Source of the DNA: Acanthamoeba lenticulata
Lineage: Eukaryota > Discosea > Longamoebia > Acanthamoebidae
Assembly (NCBI GenBank): GCA_002179805.1
Contig: NAVB01001731.1
Coordinates: 1 to 15,689 of the forward strand
Length of the DNA stretch: 15,689 bases
Reading direction: 5' to 3'
Both the position numbers and the translations under genes were made by a program. Shown here piece after piece: positions 1-9,714 of this stretch. The notes under the pieces were generated by a model that saw only the letters and a program-made list of their open reading frames with translations, was not told the origin of the DNA and searched no databases. Each line of letters begins with the position of its first letter. Positions within the stretch are counted from its first letter, which is position 1.

Positions 1-2890
1 CTGACGTGGAATAGACCGCGGGAGCTGCAGGAGAGGGCCATAAGGTCACGCACCCGTATTTCTTAAGAGTCGAGGAGGAGAAGGGCAGGAAAAGCTTGCC
101 CATGTGGGACGATGGGATGCCGATGCCCGTGTCACTGATGGCAAACGAGAGCGTGGCGGTTCCGTCCAGATCTGCCTGCTGGCTGCTGGACGCATCGCCA
201 GGCCCTCGCGTCACCGAAATGAGGATGGCGCCCTGGTTCCGGTGGAAAGTCCCCGGCGCGTTAACACAAGCCGCAAAAAAAGGAGAGAAACGTGGAGAGA
301 AAATCAAACACAAATTAATGAATAAAATAGAAAATAAATGTACCTGGTGCGTGAACTTGACTGCGTTCCAGAGAAGGCTTTCGAGAATGTTTTTCAGTTG
401 CGTGGCTCCCTAATTGTTGTTGTTTGATACCCCAGCCAGATTTTAATGTCAGCTGCTGGGCCCGTGCCTTTGCGCAGGCTCCGGAGAAGCAAGTTGCGCC
501 GGGGAGATTGGGGTGCGACGGAAGCAAAGGTGGGGGCACAAGCCGTAGCGGAACGTACCCCGATCAGGTATCGCGGAACGTTTTCATCGATCCGATAGCT
601 GATGTCAATGTCCTTTTCGCCCAGAAGGGACGGACTCAGGCTGAGCTGCGTAATCAGCGACTCGAGGAGCGACTCCACCTCGAACGGTTGAGCTGTATGC
701 AGCATCGTCAGCAGAGCCAGTCACGGGAGGCCATCTGCTGGGCAAGTGGTACCCTCCAGGTCGATGAGGCCATCGTTGGCTTTCGTGAAGATGGAGACAT
801 CGCGGACGAACGTGGTAAGCTGCGTGTTGGTCTCGTCGAGCTTTGCCACGTAACCTCGTTGCTCGAGAGGCAGGTCCGAGTCCGAGAGGCTCGAAATGAG
901 ACCTGGGGCATGCCGCGCGTGCACGCGCCGTCAGTGGCCCAGACCGCGGCCGCGTCATTCCGAGAAGGAGAGGAAGGCTCACCCGACATGGCATCAGCCC
1001 GACTCTTCATCTCCCTGAAGGAGTGATCAAGGAAGGTCTGCTTGTCCAGAATCTTCTTCGCGATGTTGTCGTATTTCTGCGCGAGCGGGAGATCGTCAGG
1101 CCACGGTATGGCTGAGGCCGGGCGACGCGAGGCGTACCTCTGACGAAAACGTGTTGGTCGTACGGAGGGCCTCGTTGTCCGAGCGCTGCTTGTGGTAGAG
1201 GGCGAGCACTCCCTGCAGCTCCTGCCGCTGGCTCTCATAGAAGATGAACACTTCGCCAAGCAGGGCGGTGACGATCATGCCGAGCGCAAGCGAAGGCGCG
1301 GCAGACATCTGCATCGCCACGACGAAGCGAAACAGGGAAGGCGACGTCAGTGCCGCCGCTTAGCCGCGGTGAGAGAGGAGATTGGGGAGAGACGCAGTAC
1401 CAGGAACAGGGGTGACAAGAGGGTGAGGTAATAGGGCCACGCGTGGACGAGAGGCCACGTGCAGATGGCGTAGAAGATGATGCTGCAACTGATAACTGAG
1501 TAGACCACGATCGAACGCAGGAATAGCTGATTGAGTTCCCAAGCGGCTCGATGATCCTTGGGTGCAGGCGAGAAGGTCGAGCTGCCTTTCGGCTGCGTGA
1601 TCGTTGAATCGGCCGAAGGCGTGCTGCTGGCCTTTTGCTGTTGCCGATCACGCTCTTCCTCGCCCTCATTGTTATTGTTCCTCTTGTTGGCCTGGCGGTT
1701 TGTGCTCGCATTCAGCTGCTTGCGCGAATACTCGCCCGTTTCCTCGACACTTTCGTCGTGGGATCGAGAGCGAGCACGCTCGCGGGTGCGTGATTTGCCG
1801 CCTTCCGAGGGCGCCGCTTCCGCTTTGGTCGTGTTCGGGGCAGTGGAAGACGCATCGGCAGCTTCTTCGGTGGAAGTAGAAGAGGAAGAAGAAGAACAAG
1901 GTGCCTTATCGGTCACCTTACGCTGCTCCACGACGAAGTAGGCCCAAAAGAGCGAAGCAAGAGTGCACTGGACCAGAAACTCGATGGCCAGGTTGAGCCG
2001 CACGCTCCCGCGCACCTGCTGGAACCATGCGAGCATATGCTGCACAGACGACTGGTGCACAGTGTCATACTCGACGACGCCGCTGCTGTTGGTGGCATAC
2101 GTAATAGACTGTGGCGTGTGTGTGTTTGTGTGCCATGTTGTTAGTCGTCCTCCCAGCTGCTGTAGCACCTTTAGAAAGCAGACGACCGTACCTGGATAGA
2201 GAAGAGGAGGCCGATGGCACTAAACGTAGCCAGCACATCGACAGACTTGCGCGACATGGACGAGACGACACGCACATAGGATGGCGTGGCCTGTTTCGTT
2301 TTGATCGTAATATGGGGAAGTGAGGAGAAAGTGGACGGGTGACTGTAACTGAGACACCACAATCGTTGAAGTACCTGCGCCAGTAGGACATGCTTACGCA
2401 CCACCCACAGGATCCCCAGCAACGAGAGTCCACCTACCGGCTGTGCGGGCCCAAAAGGAGTGACGAAGGGAGGAGGAAAAGAGAGAGAGAGAGAGAGCAA
2501 TAGGCGCGAGGCGTATGTTCAGAATTTAGTCTTTAGAGAGAGAGAACAGCAGCGTGCGTTAACGCCGAACAGAATGCTGAAGATTGGGACGGAGGAGTGA
2601 AGTGGCATGGGGCGTACCCACGTAGCCAGGTGTGGGTAGACGCTGCCGGGAAAGACCAGATGCAGAAAAGCTGAGATGAAGGGAGGAATCCCCAGGCAAG
2701 CCGTGAAGATGACTGCCACAGAACGGCGAAAGACGGAGAAGTGCAGGGCACCCGCAGCCCATAGCGCAAGGCACACGTAAAGATTTGTGAGCTCGATTCC
2801 CTGGAAAGTCATCATGATGCGCTGCATCTCGGGCGTGGGTTCGTCGGCGGCAGCGATTGAGACATTTAACATGCCCATGCCGTCCTCCAT
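1..2890 (-). CDS. Multipass membrane histidine-kinase-like protein lacking the H-box histidine (C-terminus off the left edge)
   Basis: Exons joined in phase: 2890-2564, 2440-2375, 2290-2192, 2108-1401, 1308-1138, 1076-983, 902-753, 692-559, 409-344, 232-54 and 24-1, giving about 672 residues before the window ends. The start at 2890 has A at -3, but the frame is open upstream. The N-terminal half has about seven hydrophobic segments. Segments five and six are separated by a Ser/Glu/Arg-rich loop of roughly 115 residues. A charged, probably coiled stretch leads into a HisKA-like dimerisation region and a HATPase_c domain. The N-box (LLWNAVKFT, Asn about 598), the G1 box (DTGIGIP, about 639-645) and the F-box (LFLPF) are clear. 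The H-box reads FLDHSFREMKSRADAMSG, so Arg (about 478) sits where His belongs. It is probably a membrane sensor that binds ATP but cannot autophosphorylate normally. Any receiver domain would lie outside the window. The domain call is firm; the ligand is unknown. Confidence 0.85.
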
Positions 2891-3628
2891 CCTCGCGTAA
2901 AAAGATGGTGGCAAGTCAAGAGAGGAGAGAGAGGAGGCGAGAGGGTTTTTGAGGTTCCAGCGTGCTGCTGTGGTGTGATGGGTGACAGCTGTCGTCTCGG
3001 CTCTGGCTTGACGGCCACGCGAGGTGGCCACGAGCGCGAGGTGGTTCCTCGTCGCCGGTCCACCCACCCAGCGGCAGCCGAGATTACTTTCTGAGACAAT
3101 ATGCGTGATATGCATGTTATGCAAAGCATTCGGCGCATGCCTCCGCGTGCATCTCAAAATTCCACGTATGAACTAAGCCAGCAGCCACTTGTCAAGTTGC
3201 TCCAGACGAAATTCAAGCTAGTGCATTAAATCCGCGCAACCTGATATTCCCTTGCACGGTCAGGTGGAACAAGAAATATTGCACAGATCCAAGGGAGGGG
3301 TGTCCAGGCTAAGGCGACCACGAGGCTGTCCGAGCTCATCAGCTGCCGCTGACAAGTCCTGTCTCGGCCATACACCGTACGTTCTTCGAGACTCTCGCCT
3401 GCCATTAGCTGCTGCAGTAAAAGCGTGCCAAACGCGCCAAAAGAGAGAAAGAGGACGGCTTCTTCCTGTCCCCTCTTGGCCCAAAGTCCGCGGCCACCAC
3501 ACGACATTGTTTCTTTCCTCCTTGTTGGACGTTCCTTCTTCTCGTTCTCCTCATTTTGCTGCCGCGGGGTAGCGTGCGGAAGGCGCACAACACACATCAT
3601 TCCTGCACACACGTCGAAACGCACCAAC
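2891..3628. other. Divergent intergenic region, kinase side
   Basis: No convincing coding exon was found on either strand. It must hold the promoter and 5' UTR of the minus-strand kinase-like gene. An AT-richer stretch near 3095-3135 has several overlapping ATGC-containing inverted motifs, and 3395-3600 is rich in purine and pyrimidine tracts. The open frames here are short, low in complexity and lack domain signals, so I call nothing coding. Confidence 0.5.
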
Positions 3629-3990
3629 ATGAACGTCGGCGCTCTGCGGTGCGGAATCCTTGCTAAGTGGGTGCTTACAAAGCTTCTTCTTCTTCTTCTT
3701 CTTGAAGCTCAGGCCCTCTGGTGGTGGGGTTTGGATGGGCAGCAGTTGTCGCTGCGGCAACATCGGGCTATGCCTCAAGAGCCCACCAAGAGAAGTGGAT
3801 CTACACAGCTTCTTTAACCAGCACCGGTCGGCCATTCCACCAGTCTTTGGGCATAGATTGGGTCTGGCCAGCCTTCTGTCGGCCATCCACGTGCGCTTCC
3901 CCTTCCCCCCTCTCCTCTGTGGCCCGAGTTGCCAAAAAAACAAAAAATAAGGACGCGTTTGTTGTCGGGCGAGTCTCTATCTTATCTTGA
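3629..3990 (+). other. Doubtful 5' exon or small single-pass membrane protein
   Basis: The ATG at 3629 has a strong context (ACC AAC ATG) and opens a 14-codon segment, 3629-3670, ending at a GT donor. Two readings are possible. In the first, this exon splices at phase 0 to an acceptor at 4026 and gives the HA-GATA gene an earlier start; the intron would be 356 nt, long for this window. In the second, it splices at the AAG near 3712 to a frame encoding a hydrophobic stretch (VVVGFGWAAVVAAATSGYA) that stays open to about 3990, giving a small single-pass protein. I do not recognise the product. A (TTC)n tract at about 3679-3702 could be a pyrimidine tract. Confidence 0.25.
3977..3987 (-). promoter_or_regulatory. 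Two overlapping WGATAR motifs upstream of the HA-GATA gene
   Basis: The plus strand reads CTATCTTATCT. On the minus strand this is AGATAAGATAG, two WGATAR sites sharing one base. They lie about 75 nt upstream of the ATG at 4060 of a gene that itself encodes a GATA finger, which suggests autoregulation. The tract could instead be a pyrimidine-rich part of a 5' intron. Confidence 0.35.
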
Positions 3991-4059
3991 TCTGTATTCG
4001 TTTTGGCGTGCACTCACCCTGAGCAGAGAGTGCCGGAGCTGGTGAGGGCGACCGAGTTC

Positions 4060-7000
4060 ATGACGGACCCTGAATCCAAGTGGCGCTGCTTCGAGTGCCG
4101 AAGCTGCCGCGCAGAGGTACGTGGTCGCGACGAGGGACAGCACTACCATCTCCACATGTTCCGGAGCCCTTGAAGTCACTTTGCTTTGCTTCCGTGCGTA
4201 AATCGACGACAATCCCAGGCCTACGCCTGTCGCATTCGCACCCGTGGCATCAACACGCCTGTGGGCGGAACAACGGACGCACCACAGCCCAGTGCCGTGT
4301 CCTTTACTACTGCTTGCCCTTCCTCTGAGGAGCTCTTGACCGAAGATATCCTGATCAACCTCGAGGAGCTGGCTGCTGCGGTAATGTGCTGTCCTCACTT
4401 CCTCCCACTTCTCTCACGTGACTAACACACACACACACACTAACAGGAAGCTGCCGGTGCGGATGACCCGTCATACTCGCCCGTGTTCGGAATGCTGTTA
4501 CCTTCTGTTGCACCGCAGGCGGTACGTACCAGTTTCCCGTTCGACCTTCGCCCGCAAATGGCCATTGGCTCGGAGTTTTCTAAGCTGATTACTCCTGTTT
4601 GTTGGTAAACTTTTTTGGTCTTGTGGTGCGCGCCGGCTCTTTTTGACTCTACCGCACAGGGTCGAACAACGGACATCTCAAAGCTACTTGGTACCATGTG
4701 TGCCCAACTTGCACCTTCCCCCCCCCAACCTTTCCATCTTGCTGACGTCCTTAAAGGAGCTGCGGGGACTGTGGGACTCCAACTTTTTGAGCGTTTGACC
4801 GACCAAGTGGACAACTGGTTCGCCCAGCACGTGAAAGAGTTTTCAGAAAGAGGGTATGCGAATCCTCCTTTATCCTTGTGCTGGTTTGGTGCAACATTGT
4901 TGAACATCTGATGGCCAATTGATCGCGGCAATGGCTCTTCTTCTGTGGCACAGATCCGTTGGAATGCAGACTGAACAACAGAAGGAGATCAGAAAGAAAG
5001 CTCTGCGCGAAAGAGATCTCCTCTTTACTCGGGTACGACCTTCGACTACAGCTGCGTGGCTAGCACATGCGTGCTAACATGTAACGACCGTCGGGCAACG
5101 TGCAGATCTGTCAAGAAAACGGCATCGGCTACGATTTCATGCCGCAGGCCAAAGCTGCGCGGATGGTCTCTCTCATGAATAAGGGGGCCCTTTTTGCTGA
5201 GGGCACCATTAATGTACGTTAACATCCGCTCTGTGCACCAAGCAGTTCGCTTGTCACCGTTTGCTAATTTTGTGATCACTTGAGCCCATCCAGGATGATG
5301 ACGACTTTGAGACACGATGCAACGATTTGCGGGACTTCAAGCAGCGACATGGCCACTGTCGTGTGCCTCGTGGGTGGTACGTCTCTCTTGGTTCTCGGAT
5401 CGAGAAGTGGGAAAGGCTTACCGCTTCGATCGCGTCTTGGCACGCTCCAAAGGAGGGAGAACGTGGATCTCAGCAACTGGGTGCGCAATTTGCGACGGAA
5501 GAAGATCAGGGGAACCCTTGCCGTAGACAGGATCGCCAAGCTCGACGAACTGGGCTTTGTGTGGCGAAAGGAGCGGAAGGATTCCTGGGAGGAGCACTTT
5601 GCGCAGCTGGTCGGTTTTAAAAAGAGGTTTGATGCCGTCTCTGCAGCTCTCTTGTGGCCCGGTGATTTGCCTGCCATGGCTCTCGTCTGACAACCCATGC
5701 GATCCACACAGATTCGGCCACTGTCGCGTCTCGCGCAATTGGAACGAAAACGTGAAGCTCGGCCAGTGGGTGCAAGTAATCATCTTCGCTCGCCAGACTT
5801 CTTCTTCTTCTTCTTCTCGCAACACCTTTCCACCTTATTTACGGGACTAATCAAAACGCGGATTGGTTCTGCGCTTCTTCTTCACGTCCAACTTGCGCAG
5901 AGTTTGCGAAGGCTCAAGCTCGCCGGCCGGCTTAATGGTGAGAAGATCGCACGACTGGAGGGCATCGGCTTCGAATGGCGGCTGCGACAGAAGGAGGACG
6001 GCGTCTCGCGGGGGTCCCGCGATGGCGAGAACCGGAGTTCAAACCACGACGAAGAAGATGAAGATGACGGCGACTTGGCCGACGAACGTTCGCAATGGGA
6101 TGACTCTGACGAAGACCAAGATGGTGACCATCTTGCTTTCGAGGCCAAAGAGCCGCTGGGCCAGCGACCCACGTGGCTCACACAGCCGCGAGACGCATCA
6201 AAGAGTTCAGCCACCAAACCGTCCCAGCATCCGTCCGCAAACGGCGATGGGGTGAAGATGTCGCCGGCAACAACGACCTCACGAAGCAAACAGCCAACGC
6301 CAACATTCAACCGAAGCAAACAGATCAAGGCGCGATTGCCCACGTCGCCTTCCTTCAGTGTCCACGACATCGACGAGGACCTTGATTACGGCTATGCCCA
6401 TGATGACAATGACGATGACGACGACGACGGGGAATTCTATACGGTGCTCGGCGAAGAGGATGACGAAGACGCCGACTGGGATGAGGAGGCAGAGACGAAG
6501 GCTCCCAACAGCGCGAAACGGAAACGAGGGAGCGACAACTCCAGATCCAAGGGCCGATCGCGCTCGAGCAGCGCAAGTTCTCGAGCGGCCGCTGCCCTCG
6601 CGACGTCTCAAGACGGTTCGTATGCCCCCAAGACGGCCGTCTTTCTCTGTCTTGCCTCGTGCTCGAGCGAGACTGATGGACCAGCCGCAGGAGGCACACG
6701 GGCATGCATGGAGTGTGGAGCGACAAAGACGCCACACTGGCGACGCGGCCCCACAACGCAGCATGGTGACCCGGCCTTCCTCTGCAATGCTTGTGGCCTC
6801 AGGTTCTCTCCCCTCCCCCCTTCAGTCTTATCACCGCGGCAGGGCGGTCCCGCTGACAAACATCATTGGTCAGGTACTACAAAACGTTGCAGAAGGCGCC
6901 AGCAACAAAGAGGACGAGGGGCTCATCATCTGCGAAGAAGCCGAAGCTGTCGGCCGACAAGGGCGAGGATGGGTCGCACACGGCCCTTCACCGCCGCCGC

Positions 7001-7396
7001 CACCAGCAGCAGCAGCTGGAAGACGGGGAGGAACGAAGGAAGGGCAAGGAAGTGGTGACGGATTCCGATTCGGAGAGCAGGGAAGAACTGCCGGAGCAAG
7101 AGAGTGCCGGAAAGGACGAAACCGTGGCGGAACAAACCATCGCCGACGAGATGGCCCACGTGTCGTGGCTTCTCGCGTTCAAGGAGCAGAGGAGGAAGAG
7201 CTGGAGCAACAACACGCAACCTGCGGCAGGTTCTGTTGCAGCAGAAGTGGCGCCGTCACAAGGCGAATCACGATCGTCGCCGATCGAACCGGTTCAGCCA
7301 CGCGCGGCGCCACTCCCGGTTGCATCGTCACCGGAACCCGTTTCCACTGCCGCCGCCAACGACGATGACGACGAAGTGTTTGATTTTATTGAATAA
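4060..7396 (+). CDS. Tandem helicase-associated (HA) domains fused to a GATA-type zinc finger, putative transcription factor
   Basis: Exons: 4060-4116, 4219-4380, 4447-4521, 4660-4853, 4954-5032, 5106-5213, 5294-5376, 5453-5626, 5712-5775, 5901-6615, 6691-6802 and 6874-7396, about 781 aa. The N-terminal 225 residues are unrecognised. Two HA repeats follow, each with an FKxRxGHCRV motif, then a Trp, an EN and a WV; the pairs are GHCRVPRGW...LSNWV and GHCRVSRNW...LGQWV, ending ELGFVW and GIGFEW. After an acidic, Ser/Lys-rich linker comes a GATA finger: CMEC, WRRGP, then CNACGLRYYK. The basic C-terminal flank runs into a poly-Gln patch and an acidic tail. HA domains are linked to nucleic-acid binding and GATA fingers bind WGATAR DNA, so a nuclear regulator is inferred. 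The start is uncertain: this ATG has a poor context, and an acceptor at 4026 would extend the frame upstream to VPELVRATEF. The 75-nt intron 6616-6690 is in frame and stop-free, so it may be optional. Confidence 0.83.
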
Positions 7397-7397
7397 A
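7392..7397 (+). terminator. AATAAA polyadenylation signal overlapping the HA-GATA stop codon
   Basis: The TAA stop at 7394-7396 lies inside the hexamer AATAAA. If the hexamer is used, the 3' UTR would be only about 15-30 nt. Confidence 0.45.
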
Positions 7398-7764
7398 CGG
7401 TGACGGATGACGGCGCCTTCATTCCTCGTTTGCTCGTGTGCGACGCCAGGGAGCAGACGGGGCCAAGGGCGGTGCCGAGATGGATGGAACTAATTCCGAA
7501 GCTCCGGCCAACGCTGCCTGGAGTGCGCTGGAAAGGGTGCGCGGTGTTTTTTTTTCTTGTTCTTCTCGCCGTGTTGTTGTGCGTACCGTGACGGGTCGTT
7601 CATCCCAATAATCCTCCTTCCCTTGTAGCTGGGCCAAGCGGAAAGTTTTTCTCGGTAGGAGCTTGTACTTTGGATCAGTGAGCCATCTGAAACCTGGCAC
7701 GCCTCAGAATCGGATTCTCGATCCAGAATTAGATTGAAAGGTCAGATAGAATTTTTAGCAAGCG
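7398..7764. other. Intergenic region between the HA-GATA and SEC14 genes
   Basis: It holds the 3' flank of the HA-GATA gene, a T9 tract at 7547-7555, and the 5' flank of the SEC14 gene. One WGATAR motif (AGATAG, 7744-7749) lies just before the SEC14 start. No coding exon was recognised. Confidence 0.5.
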
Positions 7765-9473
7765 ATGGAAGAACCCAAGATCGACAACGCCGTCACACAA
7801 GGAGAGGAGGATGAGGGAACGTTCAGCGGCGCTGTGGGAACCGTTGCACTAACGAATGAGGACACGAGCAAGACCATCATCAACATCCGGGAATCGCTGA
7901 ACGAGGAGCAGCTGCAGAAGCTTGATCAGTTCAAGAAGAACGTCTTCTCCGTGCCTCCGGCCGGCTCGCCCTTCCACGACTTCAACACCAAGCAGAGTAA
8001 GAAGAAGCGAGGTCCCCAGGAGCCTCCCATCCCTCGTCTCTGGGTTGAAGAACTCTCGGACAAGCAGAAGGCCGTACGTGAGGATCCCCTTTGCTCTCTT
8101 TCTCTTCCCCTTTTGCTTCAAGAAGCGGCTGGTACGAGTGGTGTGGCTTATTCCTTCCCCTTTGCTGCTGCTGCTGGCGGCACAGTGGCTGGATGAAAGG
8201 TGCCTGTGTCGGTATCTTCGCGCACGCGACTGGGACCTTGAAAAGGCCGAGCACATGGTGCGTGTGTGCCCCCTCCCCACAATGCCGTCCGTGCTAGAGC
8301 CTGACCCCTTGCCTCTGTCGGGTTATCGATGGGTCGAACAGATCCGTTGTACGCTGGCGTGGCGCGTTGACTACAAGCCGGAAGAGATCACCGCCGCCGA
8401 GATCGAGGATCAGTCCAAGACCGGCAAGGTATGACCAGGCCAACGCTCAATGATTATTTTTTTGTCGCTGATTTGGTGGTGTATTGGCCGCACGCGCGCA
8501 GATGTACTTCAACTACGAGTACAGCAAGCGGGGCTATCCGGTCGTGTACATGAAGCTCAACCGGGACCAGGGCAGTGACAGAGTTACCAAGGTTCGCCTT
8601 TCCTGGCAAGCACACTCGCTCTTGCCTGTGGTGGTGTGTTGCCGTGACGTGGCCTGCTTCGGGTTATCCCTAACCGAGAAAATCGTGATCATGTTACCTC
8701 AGTTGAAGTTCATGGTCTGGATGTTGGAGAACCTCATCAACTCCATGGATGCTTCCCAGGGCATCGAGAAGATGGCCTGGATCACCGACTTCAAGGGCAC
8801 CGGCATGAGGTATTTTTCTTTTCGCCCCTCCTCGTCCCTCTTCAACAGTTCTAGCCATAACACAAATGCACAAACCTTTCTTTTTCTCTCTCCCCTCCCC
8901 CTCTTTCAAACGCAGGATGGCCACCATGTCCCACATCAACATCAGCTTGGACTGCCTGCACACGCTCCAGAATCATTACCCTGAGGTATTCTCTCCGTGT
9001 GCCTGCTTGGAGGGGGAAAAAGCTGAATTGGCTCACACCGCGACCTCTTGTGCAGCGCCTGGGCATAGCCTTTGCGGTGAACCCGCCGCGCGTGTTCTCG
9101 GCCTTCTGGAAGATTTTGACGCCCTTCATGACGGAGGTGACCATCAACAAAATCAAGTTCATCAGTGGCCCCAAGGGTATCGTACCCTTCAATCCTCCCC
9201 CTTCCTTTGTTATGTAACACCAAATCGCTCATCTGGTGAGGCCTACCATCAGATTACCCGATGATAACGGAGCACGTCGACAAGGCCATCCTGGAGAAGA
9301 CCTACGGAGGCGAACTGGATCGCGACTACGACCATGACTTGTTCATCACCCGTACGCGCGCGCTCTCTTTGTCTTTGTCGTTGGCACACAAGCTAGTGGG
9401 GCATCATCTCACCCGACTCTGGGGCGCAACAGGGGAGATCAAGGGCGAGGGCAAGCCTCAGAAGAACAACTGA
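7765..9473 (+). CDS. SEC14-like (CRAL-TRIO) phosphatidylinositol/lipid transfer protein
   Basis: Nine exons join in phase: 7765-8073, 8186-8257, 8342-8428, 8502-8591, 8703-8809, 8916-8985, 9056-9176, 9253-9351 and 9433-9473, giving 331 aa. Residues 1-103 are an acidic then Lys-rich leader ending before WLDERCLCRYLRARDWDLEK. This is the CRAL-TRIO N-terminal helical motif, followed by LAWRVDYKPEEI. The lipid-binding domain has GYPVVYMKLNRDQG, WITDFKGTG, HYPERLGIAFAVNPPRVF and TINKIKFISG, ending at YGGEL. The order and length match single-domain SEC14 proteins; no GOLD or other C-terminal domain is present. SEC14 proteins exchange phosphatidylinositol and another lipid between membranes and present PI to kinases; the exact ligand here is not shown. 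PI synthase starts 241 nt downstream on the same strand. Skipping the last intron would leave the frame open to the same stop, adding a Leu/Ser-rich stretch. Confidence 0.92.
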
Positions 9474-9646
9474 GGTGGAGTGGTGATGAGTAGTGATGCA
9501 AACAGCCCCCATTCGTTGTTCACGTAAGTGATTTCAGAGCACACACAAACGGCCTGGTTCCCCGACGGGTGGCCGTCCACGCAAGACGAGGCCCATGGAC
9601 GTTGGCCACGTCAGCAAGCCACAAAGAGAAAACCAACATTAAAACT

Positions 9647-9656
9647 AATAAATAAA
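9647..9656 (+). terminator. Overlapping AATAAA polyadenylation signals for the SEC14 gene
   Basis: Two AATAAA hexamers (9647-9652 and 9651-9656) lie about 175 nt after the SEC14 stop and only 59 nt before the PI synthase start. They leave little room for a separate promoter. Confidence 0.55.
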
Positions 9657-9714
9657 TACGTAAACGGTTGCAGCACATAAGAACGTTGTTTGTGCTGTCT
9701 GGCAGGATTGCGAG

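Noticed and set aside
424..1026. 200-aa open frame on the plus strand
   Set aside because: It lies opposite kinase exons 409-344 to 1076-983, which carry recognisable motifs; the plus-strand translation has none.
1558..1941. Plus-strand frame rich in Ser and Glu
   Set aside because: It is the complement of the low-complexity loop of the kinase-like protein; GC-rich repeats open all frames.
4428..4440. (CA)n and other dinucleotide runs as possible CRISPR or telomeric repeats
   Set aside because: They are short simple repeats inside introns with no spacers or repeat units of suitable length.
5697..7058. Single 453-aa exon
   Set aside because: Only 5901-6802 of this frame is coding. Its ends run through introns, as the HA motif and the GATA finger both need splices to be completed.
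6358..7368. 336-aa plus-strand frame starting with Met/Thr repeats
   Set aside because: It is an out-of-frame shadow of the Asp-rich linker and C-terminal tail of the HA-GATA gene; the GATA Cys residues are in the other frame.
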